A stretch of 64,000 bases of DNA, taken from the NCBI GenBank assembly GCA_965216335.1, contig OZ244154.1, positions 3,782,001 through 3,846,000 on the forward strand, in the 5' to 3' direction. The translations under genes were made by a program, and so were the position numbers. The stretch comes from JAHEJE01 sp965216335. GTDB lineage: Bacteria > Pseudomonadota > Alphaproteobacteria > Rhizobiales > Aestuariivirgaceae. The notes beneath the pieces were generated by a model. The model did not search any database, was not told where the DNA came from, and saw nothing but the letters and a program-made list of their open reading frames with translations. Positions 37,215 to 46,574 of the stretch are shown here, in pieces. The stretch's first letter is position 1. Each line of letters starts with the position of its first letter.

Positions 37215-37477
37215 AATCAGGATCCTTCCTTGAAGCCATGCCACATCATGCCGCTGTTTCAGGTCTGTGCGGTAAGACGAGTCATGGGTTTACCCCAACC
37301 TCCGCCCGGATATTCCGGGCCGATTCAGGCCTCGATCCCTTTACGTAACGTACACCTATGAAGGCGCGTTGGCCACGTGCATACTGTCGCAACAGAATTT
37401 GCGCTTGCACGGCAATGTTTGGACTGTCGCGACGCACCGGACTGGACAAACCGGAAAACGAAACTTCGATAAGGCTC

Positions 37478-37753
37478 TTAGAGCAGGGGCGGGTCTTCGA
37501 AGATGACGCCAACGTGATTTTCGGACCGCCACACGACGATGCATTCGCTTCTGAAGTCGAGCCGTTCGATGTCCAGGCGGAACGAACCGGGAAGCTGGTT
37601 GACGTCAAGCAGCTTCAGCTTTGCTCCCGTCTGGGACACGTCCTGGACTTCGCAGTTGAGTGTCTTGCGTGATTCACGCAGCCAGATAATGCCGTGTTCG
37701 CGCACTTCCACCCGCGGGTTGCGGCGGCGGTTGATTTGATCTGCCTGTGTCAT
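37478..37753 (-). CDS. PilZ domain protein
   Basis: 91 aa, a single PilZ domain predicted to bind cyclic di-GMP. The RxxxR motif is RRRNPRV at residue 9 and the D/NxSxxG motif is DVSQTGAKL near residue 38. Single-domain PilZ proteins act as cytosolic c-di-GMP receptors affecting motility, adhesion or secretion; the partner is unknown. It is upstream of, and on the same strand as, the RTX gene, 263 bp away, so a link to surface adhesion is possible but unproven. Confidence 0.9.
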   Translation of the reverse strand: MTQADQINRRRNPRVEVREHGIIWLRESRKTLNCEVQDVSQTGAKLKLLDVNQLPGSFRLDIERLDFRSECIVVWRSENHVGVIFEDPPLL

Positions 37754-37927
37754 TCAAATTGCCCAAAACGCCCGGATGCACAGCCTGGAATGACGCGCGC
37801 ACCGGCCCCCTAGTCCGTTGTAATGCCCTGCTACCTTACCGGGAAATGGTTAGAAAAGTTTTACAGAGGTTGCGGAAAATCGATGGATTTCTGCAAAAAC
37901 CAAAGGCAACCGTTGCCGGCGGATTTC

Positions 37928-38818
37928 TCACGTCTGCGCTGCGGCAAGACATCTGGCGAGACGGCAGAAATCGTCGACCTCCAGGTCCTCGGCACGCAGC
38001 GTCGGCTCGATGCCGGCGGCACTCAGCAGTCCGACGGTATCCCCGCTGAGCGGCTTCAGGCTGGAGCGCAGCATCTTGCGGCGCTGGCCGAAGGCGGCCG
38101 CCGTGACGCGCTCCAGTGTTGCCGCCGGGCAAGTGGTATCCGGCCGGGGCAGGGGATCGATCCGCACGACGCTCGATGTCACCTTGGGCGGCGGTGTGAA
38201 GGCGTGCCGGGAGATGTCGAACAGCCTTGAAGCGCGGCAGCGCCATTGCGCCAGCACCGACAGGCGGCCAAAGGTCTTTGAGCCCGGCGCGGCGGTGATG
38301 CGTTCGGCGACCTCCTTTTGGAACATCAGTGTCGCGCTGGCATACCACGGCGGCCACGGATCGGCGGTCAGCCAGCCGGTGAGCAGTGGCGTGGCGATGT
38401 TGTAGGGCAGGTTGGCGGCGATGCGGATCGGGCCGCCGCCGGCAAGCGCACCATAGTCGATGGCAAGCGCATCGGCCGCGATGATCTCAAGGCGGCCGGG
38501 ATAGTGCGCCGCGATGTCCTCAAGCGCCGGCAGCACGCGGGCGTCGCGCTCGATGGCGATGACACGGGCCGCCCCTTCCATCAGCAGCGACCGGGTCAGC
38601 CCTCCCGGACCGGGGCCGATCTCGACGACAGTCGCGCCGTCGAGAGGCCCTGCCGCGCGGGCGATCTTGCGGGTCAGGTTGAGGTCGAGCAGGAAGTTCT
38701 GGCCCAAGCTTTTGCGCGCCGACAGGCTATGCCGGGCGATGACGTCACGCAGCGGTGGCAGGCCGTCGCCGGCGCCCCCGCCTGGGCCGGTGCCCCCGCG
38801 GCGCTCAGTTGATGACAG
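37928..38818 (-). CDS. rsmA: 16S rRNA dimethyladenosine transferase, probable CTG start
   Basis: Dimethylates two adjacent adenosines near the 3' end of 16S rRNA. The SAM motif is VVEIGPGPGGLTRSLL and the catalytic motif IAANLPYNIATPLL. The first ATG/GTG/TTG in frame is a TTG at 38707, giving 259 aa starting GQNFLL. But the frame upstream encodes the family's expected N-terminus (GLPPLRDVIARH, then LSARKSLGQNFLL), with no usual start codon. A CTG at 38816-38818, eight bases after AAGGA, overlaps the surA end and would give 296 aa. I use it here. In other Hyphomicrobiales pdxA lies between surA and rsmA; it is missing here. Confidence 0.9.
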   Translation of the reverse strand: MSSTERRGGTGPGGGAGDGLPPLRDVIARHSLSARKSLGQNFLLDLNLTRKIARAAGPLDGATVVEIGPGPGGLTRSLLMEGAARVIAIERDARVLPALEDIAAHYPGRLEIIAADALAIDYGALAGGGPIRIAANLPYNIATPLLTGWLTADPWPPWYASATLMFQKEVAERITAAPGSKTFGRLSVLAQWRCRASRLFDISRHAFTPPPKVTSSVVRIDPLPRPDTTCPAATLERVTAAAFGQRRKMLRSSLKPLSGDTVGLLSAAGIEPTLRAEDLEVDDFCRLARCLAAAQT

Positions 38819-39800
38819 CGCTCTTGTCCTTGTAGTCGATGAACGCCTTGCGCCTGAGGTCGCGCATGACGCGTTCCGACGCCTTCTGGTACTTCTCGTT
38901 CAGCAGCATGTTCTTGACCGCCTCGCGCGGCGGCTTGGGCGGCTTGATGGTGCGCTGTCCGCAATAGCCGATCAGCCGGATGCCCTTGGGCCCGCGCATC
39001 GGCCCGATGAGCCGCTTGGTACCGGCCTTGCGCAGCACCTTGCGCATCTCGCCGGGCAGCTTGTCGGCCGGCGCCTCGACGATCCGCCCGACCTTGACGT
39101 TGAAGATGCCGCTGGCCGCCTTGCGCGCCGAATTGCAGCCCTTGTAACGTTTCATGATCTGGTTTGCCTCCACCGCCCGGGCGTACTCAAGCTGGCTGCG
39201 CATCGCCTGCGATACGTTCTCCACCGGCAGGTCGATCTCGCGGATGCGCATGACGGTGATCGGCTTCAGGCGCGGGTCCGACGTGATCTTGGAATAGCGC
39301 TTGTCGACTTCGGCGTCCGACACATCGACATTGACCTTGTGGCGCCGCTTCAACAGAAAGCGGAACACCATCATCGCTTCGACCTGGCTGCGGAAGGTTT
39401 TCTCACTGATGCCATTGCGTTTCAGCTTGTCATTCAGCGCATTGGCGCTCAGCCCGGCGCCCTTGGCCATCCTTTCGATAGCGCTGTCAACTTGATCCTT
39501 CTTAAAGTCGATCTTCATGCGCTTGGCTTCCGTCCGGGTGATGACGTCGTTGATCAACTCGCGCAACGCCCGCTTGCGCTGGGTTTTCGAGCTGCCGGAC
39601 GCCTGGCCCAGGAGCTTGTTCAGCTTGACGCGCTGGGTGATGTCATAGCTGGTGATCGGGCTGTCGTTGACCACCACGACGACCCCTTGCGAGGCCGCTG
39701 CCGCAGGCAACGGACCACCGGCGAGGCCCGCGGCGATGACCATGCATAGGCCGGCGCTCGCAGCAAGGCGGATCAGCGTTGTCGATTTCAAAAGTCTCAT
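38805..39800 (-). CDS. surA: SurA N-terminal domain periplasmic chaperone
   Basis: 331 aa periplasmic protein with a signal peptide of about 35 residues (LAASAGLCMVIAAGLAGG, then PAAAAS). The chaperone domain begins VVVVNDSPITSYDITQRVKL and continues through RALRELINDVITRTEAKR. A C-terminal parvulin-like region (PITVMRIREIDLP, to LIGYCGQRTI) seems divergent. SurA assists outer-membrane proteins such as LptD. Encoded after lptD and overlapping the rsmA start by 14 bp. Confidence 0.92.
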   Translation of the reverse strand: MRLLKSTTLIRLAASAGLCMVIAAGLAGGPLPAAAASQGVVVVVNDSPITSYDITQRVKLNKLLGQASGSSKTQRKRALRELINDVITRTEAKRMKIDFKKDQVDSAIERMAKGAGLSANALNDKLKRNGISEKTFRSQVEAMMVFRFLLKRRHKVNVDVSDAEVDKRYSKITSDPRLKPITVMRIREIDLPVENVSQAMRSQLEYARAVEANQIMKRYKGCNSARKAASGIFNVKVGRIVEAPADKLPGEMRKVLRKAGTKRLIGPMRGPKGIRLIGYCGQRTIKPPKPPREAVKNMLLNEKYQKASERVMRDLRRKAFIDYKDKSAVIN

Positions 39801-39890
39801 GTTTTCCTGCCGTCAAAACAATGAAGTTCGTTCGCTTTCCAAATGCCGCCGCGCCCTGGTGGTGCGGACTGAACACTCATGACCCGTCAC

Positions 39891-39978
39891 GTCACCCCGG
39901 CGAAGGCCGGGGTCCAGTTCGGCGAGCGGCTGTATTTGCTGACGGGCCGTCTGGATTCCGGCCTGGGCCGGAATGACA
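39891..39978. repeat. REP-like inverted repeat pair between lptD and surA
   Basis: GTCACCCCGGCGAAGGCCG followed by GGGTCCAG on the left, and CTGGATTCCGGCCTGGGCCG followed by GAATGAC on the right. This is a common alphaproteobacterial intergenic palindrome pair. It sits in the 219 bp between two genes of the same operon direction and could affect the mRNA between them. Confidence 0.75.
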
Positions 39979-40019
39979 GATTCTTTTGCTGTTGCAGACT
40001 CATTTGCCTGAACCAATCA

Positions 40020-42344
40020 CTAGATGCCGGAGCCGAAGCCTGTCGAGCCCAGAGTCTTCAGCTCGATTGAAAGCATGATCGCCCGGTCTTCATCGACATC
40101 GCCGTCACTGGAGACGTCTTCCTTGTAGAACAACTCGAAATTGGCGCAATCGCATTCGAAGCGCACGCCGACATGGTTGCGGATCGACTTGTCCAGGATG
40201 AAGTCATAGCGAAAACCCCCGAACAGGCTGAACCCGCCGCCAAGACCCAGACTGCCCTGAAACCACAGCTGCTCTTCCCGGTCGACACGTCCGTAAGCTG
40301 GTTCAGCGTCCAGTTTGACGTAATTCATGGCAGCAGTGAGGCGCTTGTAATCAAAACTCAGGCCTGCCTCCTGGGCGTTGATGTCGAGGTCGGTTTCATC
40401 AACCCGCACCTGATAGGTGAAGCGCAGTGTATCGACCGGCTGCAGCGCCAGGGCGGCGACGATGTCGGACTGAGAGCCTTCAAGCCCCGAGCCGTCCATG
40501 AAGCTGTTGCGGCCGGCCAGGTGGAAACTCTCGCCGAGGCTGAACTTGGCGAAGCCGCCATTGTCGAACAGGATATTGTACAGCAGGCCGGCGTTGACCC
40601 GCGTGCCGCCTTCGATGCGGTCAAGGCCGGTGAAGCGGTCGTGCAGGAACAGGCTGGTGTGGTCGAAGTTGAGCGAGATCGCATCCTCGTTGCCGATCCG
40701 GTCCGACTTGCGCTCGCTGGTCGAAGCCAGCACCTGGACCACCGGGGTCAGGACGTGCTGGCCCAGGCCGTCGGAGCGCACGAACGGCCAGCGGATGTCG
40801 ACCCCCGCCGTCGGGTGAAACCGGCTGGTGATCTCATTGTCGCGAAAGCCGCCGGGCGCCGTGGGATCGGGCACGTTGTCGGTGATGTAGAGGTCGCTGC
40901 GCAGGCTGGCGAACGGCGTGATGATCTGGCCGTACGAATTGATCATCTGGCGCTGCCAGGTCGCCTCGGTGATGAACCGGGTCTGGTCGGTGCCGTGGTT
41001 AACGGTGGTGAACGGGCTTGTCGCGGTGTCGCGGTGGATGCTGTAGATCGACGAATTGAAGCCCAGCTCGCCGCCGAACACCGGCTGACCGAAGACATAG
41101 CTGTGCCGGATGTAAGGGGCCATCACCGGGAAGGTGGAGCTGTCGTCTGTGGTCAGCAAACCCTGGAAATGGTAAGCACGCGCGGTGAAGTAGTTGCGGT
41201 CGTGGATGCCGGTGACGTGTGCGTAGCTGGCGATCTCGGTGCGGTTGTCGATCTTGTAGCGCCGGCCCACGGTTTCGTCGCTGAGCGCGGTGGCGTCCCA
41301 GCCCCAGGTCCAGGCCTGGTTGATGCGGAAATCGCCCTCGGTGCGCACATAGCCGCGTTCATGCACGTCGCCGGGCGGCGACACGGTTTCCGGCTGCAGC
41401 TGGTAGATGCCGGCGGCATCGACGTTGTAGCTGCCGGTCCTGAGCCGGTGGCGCCAGATGGCGCGCATCAGCGGTCCCTGCTTGGAGGTCAGCACCGGCC
41501 GGAAGGTGATGTCGTAGTGCGGTGCCAGTTCCCAGAAATAGGGAATCTCCAGGCCGGCGCCGAGCTGGCTGGAATAGAAGAACTGCGGGATCAGGAAGCC
41601 GGAGTGGCGCTTGTTGGTCGGATCGGGATGCGACAGCCGGGGCAGCCAGAACACCGGCACGCCGGCGAACTCGAGGGTCGCGTTCTTGTGATAGATGACC
41701 CCTTCATCCTCGTTGTGCGTCGCCTCGACCGACTTGAGCTGCCACAGCGGTTCGCCGGTCGACAGGACACAATCCTTGCAGCGGGTGTAGGCGACGCGGT
41801 CGTAGACCGTGATCGTGCCGTCGGTGCGCCGGGCATAGTCGGCGGTCAGCGTGGCATCGTTGGTCAGGAGCAGCCGCAGGTGTTCGGCAAAGCCGTCGCG
41901 GAAGCGGTTCTGCAACTGGGCGATGTCGGCTTCCAGGATGTTGCCGCCCGGCTCGCGCAGCCGCACCTCGCCATCGGCCCGCAGGATGTCGCGGCGCTGG
42001 TCGTAGGTGACCTTGCGGGCGACCAGCACATAGTTGCCGTAGGTGATGATCACCCGGCCGGTGGCCGTGGCGAACTTGCGGTTTGCATCGTAGGTCAGCT
42101 TGTCGGCTTCGACATTGACCCGGGTGCCGCGCGGCGGGGTCTTCAGTTGCGGGCGGATCGGCGACGGCTGGCGCGCGCCGGTCTCGGCCGAACCGGTGGA
42201 CGGCAGCGGCAGGACCGAAGCGCCGAGCAGCAGCGACACCGCGGCCGTGGCAACGATGCCCGCCCGGCGCCCGCGGCGCTGAACCGCGGTTCTGTCTGCC
42301 CGCGCCAAGGCGGATTGTCTGCGCCTGCTCCCCATAGGCCCCAC
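40020..42344 (-). CDS. lptD: LPS-assembly protein LptD
   Basis: Outer-membrane beta-barrel that inserts lipopolysaccharide into the outer leaflet, 774 aa. A basic N-terminus and signal sequence (GIVATAAVSLLLGASV) precede an OstA-type jellyroll (VNVEADKLTYDANRKFATAT near residue 75). The barrel region includes VFWLPRLSHPDPTNKRHSGF and SFRxxxx-type strands to the C-terminus. It has cysteines in a CKDC pair rather than the E. coli four-Cys pattern. It diverges from pepA and leads the lptD-surA-rsmA unit. Confidence 0.95.
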   Translation of the reverse strand: MGPMGSRRRQSALARADRTAVQRRGRRAGIVATAAVSLLLGASVLPLPSTGSAETGARQPSPIRPQLKTPPRGTRVNVEADKLTYDANRKFATATGRVIITYGNYVLVARKVTYDQRRDILRADGEVRLREPGGNILEADIAQLQNRFRDGFAEHLRLLLTNDATLTADYARRTDGTITVYDRVAYTRCKDCVLSTGEPLWQLKSVEATHNEDEGVIYHKNATLEFAGVPVFWLPRLSHPDPTNKRHSGFLIPQFFYSSQLGAGLEIPYFWELAPHYDITFRPVLTSKQGPLMRAIWRHRLRTGSYNVDAAGIYQLQPETVSPPGDVHERGYVRTEGDFRINQAWTWGWDATALSDETVGRRYKIDNRTEIASYAHVTGIHDRNYFTARAYHFQGLLTTDDSSTFPVMAPYIRHSYVFGQPVFGGELGFNSSIYSIHRDTATSPFTTVNHGTDQTRFITEATWQRQMINSYGQIITPFASLRSDLYITDNVPDPTAPGGFRDNEITSRFHPTAGVDIRWPFVRSDGLGQHVLTPVVQVLASTSERKSDRIGNEDAISLNFDHTSLFLHDRFTGLDRIEGGTRVNAGLLYNILFDNGGFAKFSLGESFHLAGRNSFMDGSGLEGSQSDIVAALALQPVDTLRFTYQVRVDETDLDINAQEAGLSFDYKRLTAAMNYVKLDAEPAYGRVDREEQLWFQGSLGLGGGFSLFGGFRYDFILDKSIRNHVGVRFECDCANFELFYKEDVSSDGDVDEDRAIMLSIELKTLGSTGFGSGI

Positions 42345-42632
42345 TGTTTACGTCCGCCGGATGCGTACCGGCAGGCCCACTCACGAATATTTACACTTTA
42401 TTAACCCGATTTCCCCGTCGGGAGAAACCCCAAATGCCGGTCAATCCTGATCGAAATGAGTCCAGTCCTGCCTGCCGTACAGGCATGGTAAATGGAGTGT
42501 TAACGAACCGTCGGTGCGTAAGGGTGCCCGGCTACGTGCCGGTGATTGCCATTGAAACCGGCGGAATTAGCCACTAAACGGAAGGCCCAGCCGCGCTATC
42601 CGCCCCGAGATTCAAGAAAGGCCGTCCCCGAT

Positions 42633-44117
42633 ATGAAGATCAAGTTCGCCACCCTGAAGGAGCCCAAGAAGGGCATTGCCGTCATTCTGGCCGCCAAGGG
42701 CGCCAAGCTCGGCGCCACGGGCGAAGCGCTCGACAAATCCTCCGGCGGGCAGATTTCGCGGGCCATCAAGGCGGCGGACTTCGAGGGCAAGCGCGATTCG
42801 TTCCTCGACATCGTCGCGCCGGCAGAGCTGAACCTGAAGCGGATCATCGTCGCCGGCATCGGCGAGGCCAGCAAGCTCGACGGGCTGAACGCCGAAATGC
42901 TCGGCGGCGCCATTGCCGGCAAGCTGATCGCCGCCAAGGACAAGGCGGCCAGCGTGGTCGTCGACGACCTGGACGGCTGCGAGCTTGCCATTTCGCAACT
43001 GGCCGCGCGCATCGCTTCGGGCATGCGGCTGCGCACCTACGCCTTCACCCGCCACAAGACGAAAAAGGACAAGAGCGAACCATCGCTCGCCGACGCCACC
43101 ATCCTGACCGGCTCGCTGACCGCGGCCCGGCGCGCCTACCGGTCGCTCGAGGCGGTCGCCCATGGCGTGCACATGGCCCGCGACCTGGTCAACGAGCCGG
43201 CCAACGTGCTGCATCCGGTGGAATTCGCCATGCGCGCCCGGACTTTGCGCTCGCTGGGCGTCGAGGTCGACATACTCGATGAAAAGCGCATGGCCGACCT
43301 CGGCATGGGTTCGCTGCTCGGTGTCGCCATGGGCTCCGAGCATCCGGCCCGCATGGCCGTCATGCGCTGGAACGGCGCCGGCAAGTCGAAAAAACCGATT
43401 GCCTTTGTCGGCAAGGGCGTGACCTTCGACACCGGCGGCACTTCGCTGAAGCCCGGCGCCGGCATGGAGGCGATGAAGGGCGACATGGGCGGCGCGGCCT
43501 GCGTGACCGGCCTGATGGCGGCGCTGGCCGGGCGCAAGGCCAAGGTCAACGCCGTCGGCGTGATCGGCCTGGTGGAGAACATGCCCGACGGCAGGGCCCA
43601 GCGCCCGGGCGACGTGGTGACCTCGATGTCCGGCCAGACCATTGCGGTGCACAACACCGACGCCGAGGGCCGGCTCGTCCTGGCCGATGCCCTGTGGTAC
43701 ACCCAGGACGAGTTCAAGCCGCAGCTCATGATCAACCTGGCGACGCTGACCGGCGCCATTCTGGTGGCGCTCGGCAAGGAGTACGCCGGGCTGTTTTCCA
43801 ACAACGACGAGCTGAGCGAACGCCTGGCCGAGGCCGGCGCCAAGACCGGCGAGCGCGTCTGGCGCATGCCGCTCGACCCGGCCTACGACAAGCTGCTCGA
43901 CGACGACACCGCCGACATGAAGAACATCGGTGGGCGCTACGCCGGTTCGATCACCGCCGCCCAGTTCCTGCAGCGCTTCGTCAACGACTGCCCCTGGGCA
44001 CATCTGGATGTGGCCGGCACGGCGATGGATTCAAAGAAGACCGCCATCAGCCAGTCCTGGGCCTCCGGCTGGGGCGTCCGCCTGCTCGATCGGCTGGTGG
44101 CGGATCATTACGAGTAG
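42633..44117 (+). CDS. pepA: Leucyl aminopeptidase
   Basis: Cytosolic M17 metallo-aminopeptidase, predicted 494 aa. Metal-binding and active-site motifs are GKGVTFDTGGTSLKPG near residue 265 and the signature NTDAEGRLVLADAL near residue 345. I start at MKIKFATLKEP, after the conserved length of the family; the frame extends 29 codons further up without a good ribosome binding site. It diverges from lptD across 288 bp that includes AT-rich sequence near 42390-42410. No gene is seen there. Confidence 0.96.
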   Translation: MKIKFATLKEPKKGIAVILAAKGAKLGATGEALDKSSGGQISRAIKAADFEGKRDSFLDIVAPAELNLKRIIVAGIGEASKLDGLNAEMLGGAIAGKLIAAKDKAASVVVDDLDGCELAISQLAARIASGMRLRTYAFTRHKTKKDKSEPSLADATILTGSLTAARRAYRSLEAVAHGVHMARDLVNEPANVLHPVEFAMRARTLRSLGVEVDILDEKRMADLGMGSLLGVAMGSEHPARMAVMRWNGAGKSKKPIAFVGKGVTFDTGGTSLKPGAGMEAMKGDMGGAACVTGLMAALAGRKAKVNAVGVIGLVENMPDGRAQRPGDVVTSMSGQTIAVHNTDAEGRLVLADALWYTQDEFKPQLMINLATLTGAILVALGKEYAGLFSNNDELSERLAEAGAKTGERVWRMPLDPAYDKLLDDDTADMKNIGGRYAGSITAAQFLQRFVNDCPWAHLDVAGTAMDSKKTAISQSWASGWGVRLLDRLVADHYE

Positions 44118-44151
44118 ATGATTGATGGCGCAGTGTTTGACAATCCATCGA

Positions 44152-44300
44152 TTCCCTCCCCTAGAAAAGGGGAGGGATAGGGTGGGGATTGATGGCGGTG
44201 CCACACATGTGTGCGCAAGCGTGTTGCACTGCCATCAACCCCCATCCCGACCCCCGTTCAAGCCGGGGGCAGGCTCTTCCCCCTTTCTGGGGGAAGGAGA
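44152..44300 (+). repeat. Composite repeat, core only (copy 2)
   Basis: Contains the core hairpins CTCCCCTAGAAAAGGGGAG, GATGGCGGTG / CACTGCCATC and CCCCCGTTCAAGCCGGGGG of the composite repeat, but neither the CATTTCTTCCATTG segment nor the outer arms. It shows the core can exist alone. It fills the gap between pepA and holC. Its end is 25 bp from the holC start codon, so it may form part of the holC leader. Confidence 0.75.
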
Positions 44301-44324
44301 ACCTGCATCGATGCGGGGTGTCAC

Positions 44325-44774
44325 ATGACCGAAGTCCTGTTCTACCACCTCGAGCGCCAGCCGCTGGAGCAGGTGTTGCCGCTTTTGCTGCAGAAAACTC
44401 TGGAGCGCGGCTGGACGGCGGTGGTGGAGACCGGCAATGCCGAGCGTGTCGAGGCGCTGAGCACCGGCATCTGGACCTGGCGCGACGAGGCCTTCGTGCC
44501 GCACGGCACCGCCAAGGACGGCAATGCGGAGATGCAACCGGTGTGGCTGACCGACAGCGATGAGACACCGAACGGCGCCAACGTGCGGTTCTATGTCGAC
44601 GGCGCCAAACTTGGCGACATCGACGGGCTGGAGCGTGCCATCTACATGATCGACGGGCGTGACGCTGAAGCCGTTGAGGCCGCGCGCGGCGAGTGGAAGG
44701 CGGTGAAGGACGCCGGCCACGAGGTAACGTACTGGCAGCAGGAGGCCGACGGGCGATGGCAGAAAAAGGCGTGA
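44325..44774 (+). CDS. holC: DNA polymerase III chi subunit
   Basis: 149 aa. Typical start MTEVLFYHLERQPLEQVL, central WTWRDEAFVPHG and the conserved RFYVDGA segment, ending RWQKKA. Chi links the clamp loader (through psi) to single-strand binding protein. The downstream methyltransferase gene overlaps it by 19 bp. pepA-holC adjacency is common in proteobacteria and supports the call. Confidence 0.94.
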   Translation: MTEVLFYHLERQPLEQVLPLLLQKTLERGWTAVVETGNAERVEALSTGIWTWRDEAFVPHGTAKDGNAEMQPVWLTDSDETPNGANVRFYVDGAKLGDIDGLERAIYMIDGRDAEAVEAARGEWKAVKDAGHEVTYWQQEADGRWQKKA

Positions 44775-45451
44775 GTTTTGCCGAACGCCGCCAGAAGGCG
44801 CGCGAGCGGGCCGGCAGATTGCAGGCGCAATTCGAGCAAAGCGGCGACAAGCAGGGCTGGTTCGATGCGCTCTACGAGGCCGCGGGCGACGACCCGGCGC
44901 AGGTGCCGTGGGCCGACCTGGAACCGCACCCCGGGCTGGCCGAGTGGATCGGCAAATCGGGCGCCCTGCATGAGGGCCGGGCGATCGATATCGGCTGCGG
45001 CCTGGGCGACAATGCCGAGGCGCTGAGCGATGCCGGCTATGACGTGACGGCGTTCGACCTGTCCGACAAGGCGGTCGCCTGGGCGCGCCAGCGTTTCGCC
45101 AACAGCCGGGTGGATTACTACGCCGCCGACCTGTTCAACCTGCCGGAAGGCTGGAGCAACATGTTCGACCTGGTGCATGAGTGCTACACGATCCAGGCCC
45201 TGACCGGCGAATTGCGCCACAAGGCGTTTGCCGCCATCGCCGCACTGGTCAGGCCGGGCGGCAGGCTGCTGGTCATCTGCCGCTCCCGGCCCGATGACGT
45301 TGAGCCGGACGGCCCGCCCTGGCCGCTGTCCAAGCGCGAGCTGGCGGGGTTTGTCGATGCCGGCTTGCGTGAATTGCAGGTCGAAGCCTTCGACGTGGTC
45401 GAACCCGACCGCACCATTCCGCACTTGCGCGCCCTTTTCATCAGGGACTGA
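44756..45451 (+). CDS. Class I SAM-dependent methyltransferase
   Basis: 231 aa. The SAM motif is AIDIGCGLGDNAEALSDAGY near residue 80, followed by VTAFDLSDKAVAWARQRF. The sequence around DLVHECYTIQAL and the thiopurine-methyltransferase-like layout suggest the TPMT/TehB group, but the substrate is unknown. The start ATG lies inside the end of holC (19-bp overlap), so translation is coupled. The small DUF1737 gene follows after four bases. Confidence 0.9.
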   Translation: MAEKGVSFAERRQKARERAGRLQAQFEQSGDKQGWFDALYEAAGDDPAQVPWADLEPHPGLAEWIGKSGALHEGRAIDIGCGLGDNAEALSDAGYDVTAFDLSDKAVAWARQRFANSRVDYYAADLFNLPEGWSNMFDLVHECYTIQALTGELRHKAFAAIAALVRPGGRLLVICRSRPDDVEPDGPPWPLSKRELAGFVDAGLRELQVEAFDVVEPDRTIPHLRALFIRD

Positions 45452-45455
45452 CACC

Positions 45456-45626
45456 ATGACCGACAAACCCCGCTACCGTCTCCTCACCGGCCCCGACGAC
45501 CACGCCTTCTGCGTCCGCGTCTCCGAGGCTCTGGATCAAGGCTACGAGCTTTACGGATCCCCCGCCATCACCCACGACGGCGAACGGTCGATCGTCGCGC
45601 AGGCGGTGGTGTTGCGGCGGGGGTAG
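45456..45626 (+). CDS. DUF1737 small protein
   Basis: 56 aa. The sequence MTDKPRYRLLTGPDD, ALDQGYELYGSPA and the end QAVVLRRG match the small DUF1737 family, whose role is unknown. It follows the methyltransferase by four bases and ends the holC cluster. The longer in-frame extension upstream overlaps the methyltransferase and is not expected. Confidence 0.85.
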   Translation: MTDKPRYRLLTGPDDHAFCVRVSEALDQGYELYGSPAITHDGERSIVAQAVVLRRG

Positions 45627-45752
45627 GGGAAACAGGCTGAAGCTTGCGATCAGCTTTCGTCCGGCATCGCCGATGGGCCGTTCTTGCCCCATTGCAACTA
45701 TTTGATGCAGTGCCGCGAACGATGGTTCGGAGCCCAAAGCGGTAGCAATATC

Positions 45753-46574
45753 ATGCCGGAACCGATACGCTTCTTGTTGCCAGAGAAGAACCCGAATGGT
45801 GGTATGATGAGTGGCTTTTACAATGAAGAGATGGCGGCCCAGCAAGAGCGCATGGCACGCACCAAGGATATGGTGCACCAACGCTCGGAGCAAATGCGCG
45901 TTCTATCGCCAAGGACCGGTGAGCACATTTTGGAACTTGGGTCTGGCAATGGAATTTTCGCGCGTGAGTTAGTCAATTGCCTAGGTTCGAGCGGCCGCGT
46001 GGTTGGACTTGATTCCTCGGAAGCGATCAATGGGATGGCACAACATTTTTGCCCGCAGGGTGAATTTGTTTTGGGTGACGCTCAGTCCTTACCATTTGAA
46101 GATGCGACCTTTGATGCCGTAGTTGCAGCGCAACTGTTCTGCTTTTTGGAGGATGTTGATCAGGCTTTAAGAGAAGCATTTCGCGTGCTCAAACGCGGAG
46201 GGCGCATCGTCATTTTGGACACTGATTGGGACACACTTGTTTGGCGGAACAACACCCCTGACTTGATGGCGCGGATGTTGAATGCCTACAAGGCGGTTTA
46301 CGCTGACGCCCATTTGCCAAAATCACTGCGGCAACGACTTATTCGGTCGGGTTTCTCGGATATCAATTCGGAAAGCTTTGTCGTCCTGAACACTGACTTT
46401 GGAGACGATACATATGCAAAGCAAACCGCGGGGTTTGCCACAGCAATCATGCAGGGATCGCCAGAGTTCAGTTCTGAGGACCAAATGAACTGGCTGGAAG
46501 ACCAAAAACTACTGGACCAAAGCGAAGGGTTTTTCTTTTCGCTCAACCGCTACATTTTCAGCGGAGGAAAATGA
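45753..46574 (+). CDS. UbiE/ArsM-like methyltransferase, low-GC, probably acquired
   Basis: Predicted 273 aa from ATG (MPEPIRFLLPEKN); an ATG pair at GGMMSGFYNEEM is an alternative. The SAM motif is ILELGSGNGIFARELV, then GLDSSEAI, and motif II/III DATFDAVVAAQLFCFLEDVD. The C-terminus is an added helical region. The substrate is unknown. Codon use is clearly richer in A and T than in all neighbours (for example many TTT, TTG, GAA and CAA codons). It is followed by the remnant of an MFS gene, suggesting a transferred segment. Confidence 0.87.
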   Translation: MPEPIRFLLPEKNPNGGMMSGFYNEEMAAQQERMARTKDMVHQRSEQMRVLSPRTGEHILELGSGNGIFARELVNCLGSSGRVVGLDSSEAINGMAQHFCPQGEFVLGDAQSLPFEDATFDAVVAAQLFCFLEDVDQALREAFRVLKRGGRIVILDTDWDTLVWRNNTPDLMARMLNAYKAVYADAHLPKSLRQRLIRSGFSDINSESFVVLNTDFGDDTYAKQTAGFATAIMQGSPEFSSEDQMNWLEDQKLLDQSEGFFFSLNRYIFSGGK

